This document shows, piece by piece, positions 36,001-47,031 of a stretch of DNA of 64,000 nucleotides. The position numbers were made by a program, and so were the translations under genes. The stretch comes from Rotaria socialis (taxonomy: Eukaryota; Rotifera; Eurotatoria; Philodinida; Philodinidae), in contig CAJNYU010002662.1 in the NCBI GenBank assembly GCA_905331475.1, forward strand, positions 232,518 through 296,517. Reading direction: 5' to 3'. How positions within the stretch are numbered: the stretch's first letter is position 1; each line of letters opens with the position of its first letter. Below the pieces are notes generated by a model. It saw only the letters and a program-made list of their open reading frames with translations. It made no database searches and was not told where the DNA came from.

Positions 36001-38229
36001 TATTAACATGCGCGTGTGCGGTAATTGTCTTTTTATTCTCAAATGTATTGCAAAATATGAGAAAGTGTAATTAACTCATCGTTGATATATGTAAAAGAAA
36101 ACTGGAAATACGCAATCATAATAAGACGAACAAGGTTACAACGATTTCTACAGCTTTTGCTCTTGCCTTCTTTTCAACATAGATGTGTTCCTTTGTTGCT
36201 CAATGTTGACACTCTTTGATATGGAAAAGATAAATATAACCACTACGGAGTGCCATCAATAATAATTACCGTAGATTCTATGTTACATCAGTCTCATAAG
36301 CATGTAGGACATGTAATGGCTGCTTGTTTTTAGTCATAATGCATCAAGGTCAACGTTTTCTTTCTTACATGAATTGGAAACGATATTCAATGGAGGATAT
36401 GGGATTCGAAATATGAGTGTTGTTTACATTTAATTTTATATTAAAACGAAAACTTAACTGATATACGATTATGCAATATAACGAGGTAGCTATTAGATGA
36501 TTATAAGCTAGAAAATCATATCAAATTTTCAAATTTCAGTTTATATAGTGTAATGATATCAACAGTCAGTCACGAAACAAATACATATATATAATAGAAA
36601 ATAATGTTGGCAAATAACTAAACAAGAATATTGGAAACAACGAAAAATCTTTTAGTCATTGACCGATATAAATATATCCATTCTCAGAATAGATAATGTA
36701 CTAGAAAAAAAAAGATCTACTATGAGATCGTAATTCTTTACATTTCATCGTATCGAAATTCTTAAGAAAGTTTTTGTTTCAGGATGATAGTCATTTATTT
36801 TCCATATTTTATTTCGGATATCAGATGTAGTTTAATTATTGTTGTCGATTTTTTTGCGATGAGAAAAATTTTTACTTTCACGCTCATATAAATCTTATGA
36901 ATTACTTGATAGACGAATCGATTTTGTTTTCTGCAGACTTTTTACTTAGAATTCCGTATTTGTAGTTGTAATAGCCTTCTGCAAACAGTATTCACAACGT
37001 TTTAAAAACGCAACGAACAGAATTTCCCGAGTTGATTGTTTAAAAAGCTGATACTAATAAAATTGAATACAATAGGAGAATTATTTCATTTGATTAAATA
37101 AAATATTCCAAGTTAATTGTCAACAGTGATATTTGTATTCAGATCAGATCTGAATGGAAGAGAAAAGAAAATTCTTTCATTCATTTGAAAAAGAAGATGA
37201 TAATAGCGTTGAAGCAGTATTAAAGATTTTTTTTAACAAAAAGGAAAGATTGAAGTAGCATGGGAGCGAAGAAAGAAAATTGCTGTCTCCGTTGTCATGG
37301 ATTTTAATCTTTTCATTTAACAATGAATAGTACTGGTTAAATATAAAATACTCTATTGTTAGAAAATAGACTAATACATAAAAAAATATATTCTTACTTA
37401 CTTTTAATATAGTCAGCAATTATATGTACCATAGAACTAAGGCTTAGCTAAAAGTATCAATATAAAATTCATGTCGAAAACTCGCTGATTTATTCATATC
37501 TGATACTATCTATAGATTATGAAACGTATTGGTGGCTTGATTTTTTTCTAATATTCTAGTGAAATAGTAGTACTTTTACAAAGCAAGTTCGTTTTTTTTC
37601 ACTTGGTGTGTAATATCATAATGATTCGTATATTATTCATTGGAAAAATTATCTTGACAGACAATATTCGTGATGGTTAAACTTTATAATGAGTGCTGGT
37701 GAGAATTAGTAGCGTCTAACATACATCTATTTATTTCTTCTCCTTTGCATCCTATACTCGAATTATGACGAACTATTTATATTTTTGCATGTCTATTGTT
37801 AAATCAAGAAAGCATCTCTACAAATATGATTTGATCATACAAAGCTGTTGATAGAAATGAATACGAGGGTGTGGGTGTGTGTGCGGGTTACCAAGTCAGA
37901 TGGGGTTAATTAATCAAGTCACCATTAGAGTAGTTAGTTAGGATAAAATTCTATATCTAGAATGGATCAAATTTGATTCGATATTTTTCGGTCAAGATTT
38001 TTATTCGGCGAAGTTGGAGTCGGCGAAAATAAAATTCGGCGAAGCTGTACTAATTCAAACTATTAGCAGTTAATACATACCTCTGTTTGCATAATTACCT
38101 TTGATTGAGTAATAACATATTAGAGCGCTGTATGACACAGGCAGTCATAATAACCAACCATAATGTCGATGTTGCCGATTCTGCATCGTCATTCTTTCTT
38201 TCTAAGTCGTTTTGGTGGCAAGTAAACAG
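30028..38229. other. Gene-free region, 8.2 kb
   Basis: No exon could be supported on either strand. It holds simple repeats: (TA)n at 31364-31385, 32889-32909 and 33825-33843, (ATC)n at 32484-32506 and a long polypurine run at 33114-33208. A palindrome TGCCTTAAGGCA is at about 30115-30126. TCGGCGAA occurs three times at about 38006-38045. The several open frames of 60-120 codons here have low-complexity or unremarkable translations. Confidence 0.5.
33114..33208 (+). repeat. Polypurine tract with GAGC and GA repeats
   Basis: About 95 nt of almost pure purine on the plus strand: GAGC units, GA units, then GGAAAAGG-like runs, interrupted by only a few pyrimidines. Such mirror-like purine runs can form triplex DNA. 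The open frames on both strands here are consequences of the composition. Confidence 0.75.
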
Positions 38230-39624
38230 ATGTTTAACAATCATACACTAGTCGATTTTGATAGAGTCTTGCTTAGTGATTCGAAGGAAATAAATCGATT
38301 GCAAAATGAATTTGAATCTAATGGTTGGTGTTTTATTCGATTACCCAATGGATATGATCAATTAACAAATAAACTAAAAGAAGTACAAACAGTTCTCTCG
38401 GCTTTTTTCGCTCAAAGTCAAGAGGTAAAGTCTCGGTATGAATCATCCAATGCTATTGGCTACTCACACGTTGATCATAAAGAAGGTATTAAAGTATTAA
38501 TTGATCAGAACGGTCTTGGGAATTTCCATAATCGTTTAACAAGCGATGTAGAGCAAGCTTTACAATACCTAGCAATATTGATCCACAATTTAACCAATGT
38601 TTTAAAAACGATCATATTCAATATGTCCTTATTTAGGCAAAATTCCAGTGATCATTTAGTAGAGTTATCTGGATTGGGTATGCTCGATATAGTAAACTAT
38701 TTTAATAAAAAAGCAGGACCTCAACATCAGCCTAAAATTGGTCTAAATACGAACGAAGTCAATTGTGTTCCACATTTTGATCCAGGTCTTTTTTCATTAA
38801 GTATTCTATCTACGTGTGAAGGACTTCAGTTGTATGATCAATTACAAGATAAATGGATTGATGGACCAAATAATTCTGAAATTGAACAAAATGCGATTGG
38901 TGTCATCTGGTTAGGTGAAGCAGCAAGTATTTTGACAAAAAATTGTTTCAAATGTGGCATTCATCGCGTCGTGTATCCGCAAGTTATGCATAAGTCACGT
39001 CTTACGATTTGGCAAGAAATTTGTACTAAAGCTCAAATTGATCCATTAATCTCAAAGAAGCATATTTCAATTTCTATTCCAAATAAAAATACGAATATTA
39101 AAATGACTAATCGATCAAATTATTCACCAATGAAAACACAATCAGGAGGTGAAACAATGAATAGTGTTATGATACCAATCGAAAATGAACGCGGCATATC
39201 GCCGAGTAACGCTACTCCCAGGCACTTAAAAATGAGCTACAATAATAACAGCAACATAAATACTAATAAATATAATGATAGTGATGATGATGATGAGGAT
39301 GAAGACGAGGATGAGGAGGATGGTAATAATAAAAATAATGATAGTAACAAAAATGGTCATGATACTCAGCGAAAATCGAAGGATAATCGATTGCCAGGCG
39401 GTGCATCAGTTATTATGAGAAATCAACCAAATTCTGTACCATTTGAAATCAAACCGACCGGTGAAACAATGAATAATTTTTTGAAACGAGTCGAAAACGA
39501 ACGCGGTCTATCGATCAGTAAATCTGGTATTGAGCATATTGAAATCAAGTTTCCGGTGCGAAAAAATGCAAAATCAGATCAACCAAAGAAAAAGAGATCG
39601 TTTTTGTCGAAAATTTTAAAATAA
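38230..39624 (+). CDS. Intronless 2-oxoglutarate/Fe(II) dioxygenase
   Basis: 464 aa from ATG 38230 to TAA. Residues about 1-275 follow the isopenicillin-N-synthase-like 2OG oxygenase plan: an N-terminal DIOX-like part (FESNGWCFIRLP), then the iron ligands H182-x-D184 (VPHFDPG) and H245 (CGIHRVVYP), and R257 (KSRLTIW) placed to bind 2-oxoglutarate. The remaining 190 aa are an unusual tail: Asn/Ser-rich, an acidic run of Asp/Glu (about residues 352-370), and two related motifs, GETMNSVMIPIENERGIS and GETMNNFLKRVENERGLS, about 104 residues apart, ending in a Lys-rich KKKRSFLSKILK. It probably hydroxylates or oxidises a small molecule; substrate unknown. Lack of introns among intron-rich neighbours may mean horizontal or retro-origin. 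The frame is open 18 nt upstream but without ATG. Confidence 0.85.
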   Translation: MFNNHTLVDFDRVLLSDSKEINRLQNEFESNGWCFIRLPNGYDQLTNKLKEVQTVLSAFFAQSQEVKSRYESSNAIGYSHVDHKEGIKVLIDQNGLGNFHNRLTSDVEQALQYLAILIHNLTNVLKTIIFNMSLFRQNSSDHLVELSGLGMLDIVNYFNKKAGPQHQPKIGLNTNEVNCVPHFDPGLFSLSILSTCEGLQLYDQLQDKWIDGPNNSEIEQNAIGVIWLGEAASILTKNCFKCGIHRVVYPQVMHKSRLTIWQEICTKAQIDPLISKKHISISIPNKNTNIKMTNRSNYSPMKTQSGGETMNSVMIPIENERGISPSNATPRHLKMSYNNNSNINTNKYNDSDDDDEDEDEDEEDGNNKNNDSNKNGHDTQRKSKDNRLPGGASVIMRNQPNSVPFEIKPTGETMNNFLKRVENERGLSISKSGIEHIEIKFPVRKNAKSDQPKKKRSFLSKILK

Positions 39625-41256
39625 TATACCTCTTTTCCGAACAATGTATAGCGTTGCTGCTGATAAATAAGAAATTTGGTTGAAATGAAATGTCAATTCT
39701 TTTTAATCATGATTTTATCTTGTGTTGTCATTTCTATCAATGAAACATTTTGATCGGAATTAAAAATAATGTTTCCATCGAATTTTTATGGTAAATCAAA
39801 ATCAGAATCTATCTTGTTATGAGTATGTTGGAATGCGCGAGTCATTTATTTCATCATGTTTCAAGATAAGGAATTTTTATGCTGATGTATGCTTTTCGAT
39901 ATTTCGCTTAGTGATCATTCAAAATTGATTAGTGTGGCGATAGGATCGCAGGATACCTGTCGAATTATCGATGTATTAAATACAGGCTAATGCAAGTATT
40001 GAATGTAACTACGAATCAAGATGATCGGCATTATTAGATAAGAAGGATTGCTCCTCCATGCGTTCAAAGAAATAGTCTGATAACCGCGAAGTCAACTTTC
40101 CAGTAAAAGCTCTTGATACACAGATTGAAAGGAGCGAATTTATTAATCTATTGAAAAATTTCTTGTCTACAAGTACCACATAACATAAAATAATTAAATG
40201 AATGTCTTCTAGTGCAATAATAAATTGCTCTACTGTTGCAAAACAAGACATTCTCAATTGTTCCAAGCTATCATGAAATGTTTTATTTTCGTATAAATAT
40301 ATTTCTTCTATTGAATAGAACCCTTTGTGAGTCTCTACAGTAACGACCAGAATAATTTCAGTTTCACTTTGTTTTCAAACGTTCATCATAGAATATTATG
40401 AAGTGGATTAGCAGTCGATTTTATAGAAAACTACACAGAATGCAGCCATGTTTTCTCTATCCTTATGGGTTTCTCACTCGAAATTTATCTCTACATTATG
40501 TCTATCTCCTTTATGAGCATCTATTCCTGAGTCTAAGCTTTGAGTATCATAGTATAAGGTAAATTTGAATTTGAAAAGCACCTGTGTAACAAACAGGTTT
40601 CTTAATAATCAAAATCCTACACTGAGTAGTTCGAGATATTTTCAAGATTTGTAGTTTTTTATAAATTATTTCATTGACAGAAAAATAATAAATGGTTCAT
40701 AGGTTTCTTATTTTGGTACTTACGGATCCAACTCATTGTAGATAGTTAAAAGATTTATCTCGAAGACATATAATCTGAAAACGAAGGTGCTAAAACCTCG
40801 ATGTAGACTTTATTATATTGTGTTATTTGTCTAATCTCTAGATGTCACGTGTTTAAGAAAGTAGAGAAGATTTTAAGATCTGGATGAGTGTCAACTCTAC
40901 AATTTCAAGTTAGCAGACAAATATATGGTGCTATAGTTTATCAAAAGCGAACAATACAACTCTTATTCAAATCACAGATTGGAACCATGGAAGGTTATTA
41001 TGCATAGCAATATCTATGCTTTTTAAATTTAATATGCTATCTCATGTGAAATACTGACAACAATGAAAACTAATCAGATGATTTTGATGAAGATAACAGT
41101 CAGAATGGAATTAACCACATGAATCATGTAGCTTCCCATGTTGGTTTCAGAATCTAGATTTAAAAATATGTGTTTCACGCACCAAACAAAAGTTATAAAT
41201 AATTATATTATTATTCCATATTCCTACGTACTGAATTCGAGTCAATTATTCTAAAA
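39625..41256. other. AT-rich intergenic region, 1.6 kb
   Basis: No coding sequence is supported. An 85-codon open frame at 40009-40266 (-) has no ATG at its start, no domain and no splice context. Confidence 0.45.
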
Positions 41257-41991
41257 TTAACAATTTGGGTTTTCTTTCACAACTTCCAGTATCAATTGTC
41301 TCCAAGTAACCATAGGACTCTCTTTATCATCGAAATAATGGTCTGCATCATCAACATGTTTCCAATCACTTAAACATTTCTTTGGCGGTTTGCCATCTTC
41401 AATCTTTTTACCTTCAAATCGTCACCAACAATTATTGAATCCACATATATTTGGTTCAACATACTGTTCACATTCTGGACATATAACTGTAGTTTCATCC
41501 GCGTCATTTACAACATCGATTTTTTTGTAGCCGATTGATATGATAAGTTGTTGTTTGAAAGCGTTACATTCAGAATTATTACATATACCTTCAAGACATA
41601 AGCCGCGTGCAGCTTTTCGCCAATGTGACTCTTTTTTCGACCATATACAGCGTTTTAAAGCATCACTGGTGCTAACATCGGCAAATTTCATTCCCAAACA
41701 ACCAATATCACCCAAATTTCCACTTGAATCATGTAATTCTAGTAGAGTTTTTTCTTTTATGTCATAATACTGAAGTGTTTTGTTGTCATCATCGATTACA
41801 TTTCCATTAAACAATAAAGACATTTTTTGAAAACTATCATTATCATCACCTGTCTTCTCACGAATATAACGTTTTAGTTGTTGAACTATCATAGAAGGTT
41901 CTACATCGAGTGTATATGTCCGCTCCATTCCAGACATATATTTTAAATAAACTATGTTAGCAACATTTGAATGCATATATGAACCAAGCAT
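41257..41991 (-). pseudogene. Ubiquitin-like plus Cys-rich protein interrupted by one TGA
   Basis: Minus-strand frame of 245 codons starting at ATG 41989-41991. Residues about 10-90 are a ubiquitin-like fold (IVYLKYMSGMERTYTLDVEPS...LLFNGNVIDDDNKTLQYYDIKEKTLLELH). A Cys-rich domain follows (CLEGICNNSECNAFKQQLIISIG, TTVICPECEQYVEPNICGFNNCW). At 41422-41424 the frame meets TGA. The next 54 codons carry on in the same frame with related-looking sequence (RFEGKKIEDGKPPKKCL, SDWKHVDDADHYFDD, KESPMVTWRQLILEV) up to TAA at 41257-41259. The TGA stands where a second Trp (TGG) would fit, so one G-to-A change explains it. Most likely a recent nonsense allele; a functional 189-aa short form or stop readthrough are alternatives. 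Confidence 0.75.
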
Positions 41992-43907
41992 GATCAAGAA
42001 TTTGAAAGATCTTATACAATACCACTTTTTAGATACTTGAAAATCTATCCACCCTTCTTTCCGTCGGTCAGAAGAATATTGAAGAATATCAAGCTGCTTG
42101 CTAATCAGTTACTAAACTATTGACTTCGAAATATGTATATATGAACCGAAGATCTAAAATGAACTTTGAGAAGAAGAATGAAAAAGTGTTGAAGATTTTT
42201 CTGTCTCATTTACATTAGTAATGCGAGCTCACCGTTGTAATACTACTTAATTTCATAACATGTTTGTGACAGCATTGTGTAGATATATTGTATTACAATA
42301 GAAAAAACTTCCATGAACATAAATATGAAGAAATATTGATATGATGAGAATGTCTAAACTATAATTTTAGATTGTGAACAATTTTACAAAATATAGTGTG
42401 CTATAAGATCCATTAGTCAATCCTTCACGCATTCCAACCGAGACCTCAATAATGATTTAAGAGGAAAACTCCAAGCGGCGAGACAAAATCGACTAAGATG
42501 ACAAGTAAAATAGCGCATAGAATACCGTTCTTTGCTCTTAAATGGCTCTTTATTTTTCTTTCTTTATAATCTTGCAAAAACAAGACGAATAGCAAACAAC
42601 GGCAAATAAAAGAAACATCACAACGAATTAAAGTTGGATATAATAAAGTATGATTAATCGTACAGTTTACAAATAATATGCGCTTTTAGTTGTGTTATAC
42701 TTTAAAAGTAGAGTTCAACAGAATTCGAAAGGTTGTTACAGTGTAGCAAGACGCTCGTTGATTGAGATCGGCGAGAATATTCCATATTCTACTCTTTCAA
42801 TACAAGCCGTTATCTAAAGATCGAATACGTTTAGATGTATATTACAAATCCTCAAATATTCTTAACATTCTGGCTTCTGAATATGAATCTTTGAGATACG
42901 CAAACAAACGTTAGCCATCGATCATCTAAAATTTGCTTGATATTTTTACAAGATAGTGTAACTGAAGTGATTTATGTTTTTGCCTAAATGGTAATTAATT
43001 TCTAGTTTACAGTTGGAAATTTTATAGTAATCGGAATACATATTAATTTTTTGTTCGAACAGATATTTATTAATTTTTTTATGATTCATGACTTTTCCTA
43101 GCGATTTGGAAATAAGAAAAACTTATTTAAACGTATGAAAGTAATGTACCGAAAGGCTAAGTATGGTGATACGCTTCTTTTCATCCATATGCATACACTA
43201 TATGGTGGGTAAAATAGCGATTATTTCAGTTATCCTCAAAAATTTGTTGTGCCAGTAGAAGAAAAACATGATAGCATAGTTTAGTGATTCGCTGCTCAAG
43301 TCAGTCGATACGGCTATTCATATTTTCATCGTATATGATCTTACAAATATCATTATGATAGAGATGTATCTTCGAATATGGACAAACAAGAAACCAATAT
43401 TCGCTATAATCAAATGAATATTGCAAATCCATAAATCTATCATGGCAGAGAATAGTTTTATTTTAAATAATCAAAGAAACTAGTGCAGCTGCTTCAAGAT
43501 AAATACCTGTTAAAGTGTAACCCATAATGCACGTAGTTATCAATTTTCGAGCCCACTCATTAATGGAGAAAAACTGTTTTGAGAAATACACACATCTGTT
43601 CTTAAGCAGTGCCTTCCGTTTTGTTTTCGGACACAAATAGTCTCTTTATTTGATAGTGTCTTTTACTATCGAGCAGAGCATCAAAAGTGGTGGCGTATAG
43701 ACGGAAGTAATAAGGAGTGTTTCAACTAAATTTATTTCGTTGAACATGTGTTTATTGTATCACTCTAGAGTGAACATCGATTATCTCATTGGAAATATGA
43801 TAAAGTATCTAAACCTCCATTGGAAAAATAGTGCGTTTGAATAAAGACTATGTGTTCTCTTTTTCTTTTTCTTGTAGATTTATCATATCTTAAAACTGGT
43901 TCTTATT
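41992..43907. other. AT-rich intergenic region, 1.9 kb
   Basis: No gene seen. The last 40 bases contain a strong pyrimidine tract and TTGTAG (AG at 43876-43877), a splice acceptor in front of the phospholipase-like gene. Confidence 0.45.
43876..43907 (+). promoter_or_regulatory. Possible trans-splice acceptor before phospholipase-like gene
   Basis: CTCTTTTTCTTTTTCTTGTAG, an excellent pyrimidine-rich 3' splice site, ends at 43877. The ATG follows 30 nt later and the signal peptide begins there, so no coding exon is missing upstream. Confidence 0.5.
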
Positions 43908-44419
43908 ATGTTTACAACCCGATTCTTAGTGGCTATTGTCATAGTCTTGATTGGCTTTGCCAATTGTGCCCGAATTTTTCCAACATATAGTTCAGATTTA
44001 TTACTGGATAACGAACGTTTGAATGAACTTATGAAGGATAACCATGGCTGTGATGCAGTCGTAAACAGTTGTGGAAATAAGGGATTATGTTGCGATATCC
44101 ACGATGCTTGTTACAAGACACACGGCTGTACAGCGGCCAGTTGGGTCCTCTTATGTAAGTCGAGTATAGGCCTTGGTAGAATATTCTCGTCACAAGCATA
44201 GCCTTTGAAAAAGAAGTGCTGTTTTAATCATCTTCTCGAAATGGGACATTTTCTTTGCAAACATATATTTAACTAATATTTTCAAAAAAAGAAAAGTTCT
44301 AATTTCTAGGGGGCAATTGTGCAACATGCAACAAAAATGTCATGTCTTGTGTGGCCTTCAGAAATCCAGGCAAAAGTACTTGTTGTTCACAAGGAAATTG
44401 CGGTAAACCACGACCATGA
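43908..44419 (+). CDS. Small secreted phospholipase A2-like protein, 2 exons
   Basis: Exons 43908-44154 and 44310-44419 (155-bp intron, phase 1) give 118 aa. Residues 1-21 are a clear signal peptide (FLVAIVIVLIGFANCA). The mature protein has 12 cysteines including LCCDIHDACYKTHGC, the phospholipase A2 active-site block with the catalytic His-Asp pair, preceded by a loop (NSCGNKG) in the position of the calcium loop. The second exon adds CNKNVMSCVAFRNPGKSTCC, another Cys pair-rich segment. Its length suits a small group XII / conodipine-like secreted enzyme. Role: extracellular lipid hydrolysis in digestion or defence is likely, but activity is not proven because the calcium loop is not canonical. 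AATAAA at 44483 follows. Confidence 0.83.
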
Positions 44420-44832
44420 TACAATCGTAAGAAGCTTGGTTGTTATTATTCTTGCACTTTTCTCTTTTAAACACTGAATGAAAATAAAACTGATTCTGGT
44501 CAATTTATTGCAAGTCAGAGGATTTTGTGTTTATTTATTTATTGATTCAGTTCTTCAAGAATGTTGGTGTGGGTGTGCCTGGAATGACTTAGACAACACC
44601 CACACTCACAAGATAGTTTTTTTTCTCTAGCGCAGATCGAGCAGTTCAATCGCTCTTAAGACTTGAATGTTTTACAATTATAAATAATAGTTTTTTTTTA
44701 ATTATTTTTCCACTAAAATCCTACGATCAGATTTTTTCCAGTGAAATAATATAAAGAGAACCCAGCTTATTCAATATTTACGCACGTGATAGACAGCATT
44801 TTTGCAAACTTCCGATTCTTGTGTAGCGCTTA
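44420..44832. other. 3' flank with hairpin
   Basis: Contains the AATAAA at 44483-44488. A 9-bp inverted repeat, TGTGGGTGT against ACACCCACA, lies at about 44565-44602. No gene is seen. Confidence 0.45.
44483..44488 (+). terminator. Poly(A) signal AATAAA of phospholipase-like gene
   Basis: Canonical AATAAA 64 bp after the stop codon at 44419. Confidence 0.55.
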
Positions 44833-45060
44833 CCCAGGCCAAATACGTACGGCGGGAAACAGTCTGATCCGGTGATTTTCCATCGAATTCCGGAAGCAGT
44901 ATTCTGAAAAGTGATCCGATCTCCGTTTCCAGGGTATTTCCCGCTAACTCCTGATTCCGGAACCGATAAGCGGATACGGTTTTCATTTACAGCAGGATTC
45001 CGGAGTATTTTTCCGATCTAGATACGTAGCCGGAATTTAGCTGTTTTAATCCAGGTATGA
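44833..45060. mobile_element. Degenerate CCCAGG-family MITE
   Basis: A GC-richer island starting CCCAGGCCAAATACG right after TTA and carrying CCGGAAGCAGTATTC at 44890-44904, the core motif of the 8.4-kb and 17.7-kb elements. Many CCGGA/TCCGG words recur. The right end is unclear: no CCTGGG is found, only CCAGGTA near 45055. It is an old, eroded copy. Confidence 0.55.
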
Positions 45061-45848
45061 AATCTGGATTGCGCCGTTTCAACAACCGGATCCGGCGAAT
45101 AAGAACTATTCGATGTTTCCTTTTTCTAATTGAAAAACAAAATTTTTGAATTTCAAGGATAAGTACATATTTCTTATTTGAAGTACTAATCTGCAGAATC
45201 TCTACTTAGAGTTGGATTGAAACGGACTTTCCAATAAGCATCACCGAAAGTCGAGTAAACAACATTTTTAGATTGAAATCAACAGATGAATGAATTTAAC
45301 TGAATCTTATTGCCGATTCTGTCACATAAAATCTTTACGATATATTGTTAATCTAACTAATTTTGATTAATATTGCATACCTAATGTATTACCAATTACT
45401 TTTGGCATATACCTCATCAAAATTGGGTTACCGGCATGGAATATGAATAGGATTATCACAGCTTAATTGGTCATATTTTCGTATGTGTTTACTCTATCTG
45501 CTACTAAGATGGTTAGTAAAGGAGTTAAAATTTTATTTTTATTTTCTCATTTTATGTGTGTAACATTTTAATATTTTTAAGCAATAGCTATCAACAATGA
45601 TAAAACCCAGGGCGAATGGCAGCATTTTTTTACATCGAAATAATTGCTCATATCTTGTATATTTGTGTCTAAATCGATTAACACTTGATAATAGTTTGAG
45701 GTAGATTATCATCTTATATAGCCATGTAGACGTACAAAAAGTGCAGAGAGATAGATCAGAAAAATATTTCTAATTAATTGTTAATTCGAAAGGAATCTAT
45801 TATAAGAAATACAAACTTTAAAAATGAAATCATTGTGTGCATCCACAC
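45061..45848. other. AT-rich intergenic region
   Basis: Nothing recognisable as a gene or element. Confidence 0.4.
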
Positions 45849-46068
45849 TAGGGATGGTCATTTAGTGTTACTTTACTGTATAAAGATAAATGATAAATTT
45901 TGTTTCAATCATTTTCTATTATCTTCTAAACGTAAATGATACATGTATCTTTAAAAAACTAAATTATAGATGCTTTTTCAATCATTTACGTTTATTTTCT
46001 AAAGATAACGGATTCATTTATCTTTATCCTTTAGTATAAAGGAAAATAAAGATAAAGGGTCACCCCTA
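45849..46068. mobile_element. hAT-like foldback MITE, 220 bp
   Basis: The left end TAGGGATGGTCA and right end TGACCCCTA-type (reverse complement TAGGGGTGACCC) are imperfect inverted repeats. The flanking octamers ATCCACAC (45841-45848) and ATTCACAA (46069-46076) agree at 6 of 8 positions, as for an aged 8-bp hAT duplication. AAAGATAAATG and CATTTATCTTT words inside make the whole element fold back. No coding capacity. Confidence 0.6.
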
Positions 46069-47031
46069 ATTCACAAATACAAATTTTACTTTGTACGCCT
46101 AGATAATGAACATGTTCTTGATGTAATAAAACTATGCAGGATTTTTCAAATGTCATACAAATTAATTTCATTTGCTATTGTAAGCTAGACTTGATTGCCA
46201 GTCATTCGCTTCCTTTTAAAGAAGAGAAATGAGGGGGAAAACACTAAGTTGTATCATTGGTATCCATCGACAAGAAAATTATTAGATATATCATAATCAC
46301 TTGAAATGAATTAAGAATAATTCGCCAATTATGAATAAGATACACATGTTGGAATATGTCAAACTATTAATTGTCAGTTATGAAAGTGAAAATCATAGAG
46401 TTTTCTTTGAAAGTTATTATTTATCATTGCATAGTTTGTTTTTCGACGAATATAGTTAAAGATACATCTGAATACTTTATTTTGTTGAATATTTCGTTGT
46501 ATTACTCAACGATGAGTCATTCTATTCAGAAAAAAGACTAGCATGCTTACGTCAAGTGTTGATTTAATTCTAGTTGTAATGAAATTTTCTGCGGTTATTT
46601 TCAATTTAATGATTGTTTGAATACGAATAAAAATAAAACTCATTATTGGTCTTAAATATTGAATCTATGATTCATAACAGTCGGCGTAGATTGTATTTGT
46701 TACTACATGATGTTAGTCATGTATATATTATTGATGAAACGATGATAAATTTGAAAATGAAAATGATGTATGCTAATGTTTACATAATAATTGAAATAAA
46801 AATGTTTGATTAAGATTTTTATTATTTTATTTCTAAAATTATAAGCAAAAAGTTCTTTTGAAAACAGAGTAACATATCTGACATGATACAAAAAAGAGAG
46901 AGAGAGAGAGAATCAAGTTCTATTACATATAGAATACCATTTGTGTGCATTGAATTATACACACACACCGAGTAAGAAATCAACGATGATAATGAAAGAC
47001 AGTTATCTAAACTCTCTCTTTTCTAGGTTAA
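46069..47031. other. AT-rich intergenic region with (AG)n
   Basis: A GA microsatellite lies at about 46893-46910. No gene is seen. A TTTATT near 46818 could be a distal poly(A) signal for the NOS1AP-like gene. Confidence 0.4.

Noticed and set aside
40009..40266. 85-codon open frame on the minus strand
   Set aside because: It has no ATG at its start, no domain or splice context, and its composition matches intergenic DNA.
41422..41424. TGA as a selenocysteine codon
   Set aside because: No SECIS-like structure was noticed and the position fits Trp (TGG), so a nonsense change is simpler.
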